A stretch of DNA of 41,746 nucleotides, taken from Bryobacterales bacterium. Lineage in GTDB: Bacteria > Acidobacteriota > Terriglobia > Bryobacterales > Bryobacteraceae. The stretch is taken from the NCBI GenBank assembly GCA_016789745.1, contig JAEUQF010000314.1, forward strand, positions 1 to 41,746, written 5' to 3'. Shown piece by piece: positions 40,153-41,746 of the stretch (the first letter of the stretch is position 1; every line of letters starts with the position of its first letter). The notes under the pieces are model-generated. The model ran no database searches. It had not been told where the DNA came from and saw only the letters and a list, made by a program, of their open reading frames with translations. The position numbers and the translations under genes were made by a program.

Positions 40153-40632
40153 ATGGTGTCCCGTTGCCGAGGTAGGTCTGTCGGCTGGCTTCTGCCGGCC
40201 CTTCTGGCGGCTGCCGTGGGTGCTTTCGCCGCCGATCCGGTCGCCCGCGTCAGCTACGCCGGCGGTACGGTCAATGCCATCCCGCAGGGCGCACCGGCGA
40301 TGGTCAAAACCGCGGATCCCGACTTCCTGGTGATGGTAACAAAGGCCGCCACGCTGAAGGTCTCCTACTCGCGGGTGAACCTGCTCGAATACGGCCAGAC
40401 CGCAAGCCGCCGCTATGCCCTGGCGGTTCTGCTGTCGCCGATGTTTCTCTTAAGCAAGAAGCGCACGCACTTCCTGACGGTAGGCTTCACCGACGACGAG
40501 GGACGCCAGCAGGCGCTGGTGCTGGCTGTGGCCAAGGAGCATATCCGGGTGCTGCTGGCGAGTCTGGAGGCCCGCACCGGGCGCCAGGTGGAGTTCCAGG
40601 ACGAAGAGGCGCGGCGTTCCGGCAGAGGTTGA
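40153..40632 (+). CDS. Small secreted protein, function unknown
   Basis: 159 residues. MVSRCRGRSVGWLLPALLAAAVGAFAA is a signal peptide. The mature part has beta-strand-rich pieces (VARVSYAGGTVNAIPQG, then TLKVSYSRVNLLEYGQ, HFLTVGFTDDEGRQQALVLAV) and a helical end. I do not recognise the family. A TTG at 40141 is in frame, but the ATG at 40153 gives the usual signal. It is six bases ahead of the next gene, so both are one transcript. Confidence 0.7.
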   Translation: MVSRCRGRSVGWLLPALLAAAVGAFAADPVARVSYAGGTVNAIPQGAPAMVKTADPDFLVMVTKAATLKVSYSRVNLLEYGQTASRRYALAVLLSPMFLLSKKRTHFLTVGFTDDEGRQQALVLAVAKEHIRVLLASLEARTGRQVEFQDEEARRSGRG

Positions 40633-40638
40633 GGTTGT

Positions 40639-41187
40639 ATGGCTATCTATTTCATTCTGCTAGGTGTGTTGTTCGCGGGAGATTCGCCGGCAGGATGTCC
40701 CGGCGGCGTGCGGCGGATCTATGTCGATAAGCTGAGCGGGGCCAACTCCGAGCGCATCCGCGACCTGGTGATCGCGAGCCTGCAGGCCACCGGGCGTTTC
40801 GTCATGACGGAGAATCAGGAGCGAGCCGATGCCTACCTCCGGGGTACGGCCAGTGACGAGGTGTTCACCGAGTCCCGGCAGTCCGATGACGGCATCAACG
40901 CCCGCATCTCGCGAGGCACGATGGGGTCCGGCAGCAACCGCCTGCCGTCATCAGGAATCACGATCGGGGATCGCGAGTCGCTCCGCACCACCGAGCGCCG
41001 TCACGAGGCCGTCGCCAGTCTGCGTTTGGTCGATAAGGACGGCGATGTCATCTGGTCGACTACCCAGGAAAGCCGGGGCGCGAAGTTCCGCGGCGCATCG
41101 GCCGATCTGGCCGACAAGGTGGCGCAGCGGCTGATCGAGGATTGCGGCAAGATCGTTCGCCCATCCCCACCCCCCGTTTCCCCCTAG
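40639..41187 (+). CDS. Secreted protein with CsgG-like or LptE-like domain
   Basis: 182 residues. MAIYFILLGVLFAGDSPAG looks like a short signal. The domain reads RRIYVDKLSGANSERIRDLVIASLQATGRFVMTENQERADAYLRGTASD, then ASLRLVDKDGDVIWSTTQESRG and ADLADKVAQRLIED. This 'ADAYL.G ... RLVD.DG.V.W' wording is seen in CsgG-like and LptE/Lpp20-like envelope domains that bind partner proteins. ATG at 40639 has GAGGT ahead. It is convergent with the edge-truncated HEAVHA protein. Confidence 0.65.
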   Translation: MAIYFILLGVLFAGDSPAGCPGGVRRIYVDKLSGANSERIRDLVIASLQATGRFVMTENQERADAYLRGTASDEVFTESRQSDDGINARISRGTMGSGSNRLPSSGITIGDRESLRTTERRHEAVASLRLVDKDGDVIWSTTQESRGAKFRGASADLADKVAQRLIEDCGKIVRPSPPPVSP

Positions 41188-41192
41188 CTAGA

Positions 41193-41746
41193 CTAGCCGT
41201 CGTAGCCGGTCTTTTCCCACGCCACCTTCCAGCCGTATTCCTTGTCGCCCATAATGGCGGCTTCTAGCATCAACATGTCTCCCTCCGCCGGCTGCTTGGC
41301 ATCCCAGAAGTAACCGGCGCAGGTGGCCGCGTGCTTGAACTTGTGGCCGGCGTCCGGGAGCCATTCGGTGGTCACGGCCTTGTGCCACAACTGTTGGGCA
41401 ATGTACGCAACGCACTCCGAGCGCAGGACCGTGATGGAGCTTTGACTGCGCATGTCAAGCGCCGCGTGCACTGCTTCGTGAATGAGCAGAGCCTTCGATT
41501 CCACCCGGCTCAAATCGGACGAGCCCATCCCAAACACAAACCTGCCCGTGACCTTGCAGCCGTTAATGGTTGTGTTGGCGGGCCAGTACTCGGCTCCATT
41601 GCGATACTTGTAGTTATCGATATCCATGTAGATCTTGTTCTTCTCCAGCGCCGTGGCCACCGCCGTGAAGTCGCCCGCCTTCACCGTCGTACCGCGGTAG
41701 GAGAAGTTGATCCAACTGGCGGCCTGGCCGCGCAGGATATTGACGG
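41193..41746 (-). CDS. HExxH-type putative metalloprotease (5' end beyond window)
   Basis: The frame is open from 41746, so at least 183 residues with an incomplete N-terminus; the GTG at 41684 is only internal. LLIHEAVHAALDMRS carries the HExxH zinc-binding motif of metallopeptidases. The N-terminal part has NILRGQAASWINFSYRGTT and the C-terminus LMLEAAIMGDKEYGWKVAWEKTGYDG. No Met-turn is obvious. It could be a secreted or phage-like lysis or effector protein, given that a PG-binding protein of unknown role lies elsewhere in the window, but this is only a guess. Confidence 0.6.
   Translation of the reverse strand, partial: VNILRGQAASWINFSYRGTTVKAGDFTAVATALEKNKIYMDIDNYKYRNGAEYWPANTTINGCKVTGRFVFGMGSSDLSRVESKALLIHEAVHAALDMRSQSSITVLRSECVAYIAQQLWHKAVTTEWLPDAGHKFKHAATCAGYFWDAKQPAEGDMLMLEAAIMGDKEYGWKVAWEKTGYDG

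Overview
The window is high-GC bacterial chromosome, densely coding on both strands. Several features point to Acidobacteriota of the Solibacter/Bryobacter kind: a 1146-residue carboxypeptidase-regulatory-domain TonB-dependent receptor, a run of short oxidoreductase/isomerase genes whose products begin with MNRR- or MQRR-type export signals, many secreted or lipoprotein enzymes, two YihY/BrkB proteins, and small family-specific proteins. This placement is inferred from gene style; no rRNA, tRNA, phage, IS element or CRISPR array was recognised.

Layout. 1-9.6 kb: a truncated cationic amino-acid permease, a tiny basic protein, a PcrA/UvrD helicase, a glpD-brkB pair, and on the other strand an SSS symporter and an APC permease that overlap at GTGA. 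9.5-12.4 kb: a small AT-hook-like protein behind two matched 16-bp dyads, an SDR whose start lies inside an O-antigen-ligase-like gene, and a SixA-like phosphatase. 12.4-15.3 kb: a peptidoglycan-binding-domain protein of unknown role, and an esterase plus a phosphotriesterase-like gene in tandem. 15.4-24.4 kb: the TonB receptor followed by exported UxuA-like, Gfo/Idh/MocA, second UxuA-like and esterase genes. This looks like a carbohydrate or sugar-acid uptake and processing locus, interrupted by a convergent second brkB. 24.4-31.6 kb: radical SAM, NPP-type phosphodiesterase, a chemoreceptor with a CxxCH heme-c motif, ABM monooxygenase, GH28-like enzyme and amidase. 31.7-34.99 kb: a small HTH protein, leucyl aminopeptidase, a TIM-barrel isomerase and a lipoprotein.

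35.0-36.65 kb is the most unusual part: an ABC-type/AAA_21-like ATPase and, one base later, a 166-residue acidic-motif protein. Base composition there is clearly lower in GC than the flanks. It reads as a compact two-gene defence-like cassette inserted right behind the lipoprotein gene. It is followed, convergently, by a PD-(D/E)XK (MmcB-like) nuclease-fold gene coupled to a DUF486 membrane protein. 37.9-41.7 kb: an MBL hydrolase and a molybdopterin oxidoreductase (adjacent), a TPR-like secreted protein, two small secreted proteins and, cut by the window edge, an HExxH-motif protein.

Start sites were moved inward from the longest open frame wherever a Shine-Dalgarno site, a signal peptide or family alignment favoured it. 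All family assignments come from reading motifs; no database search was run.
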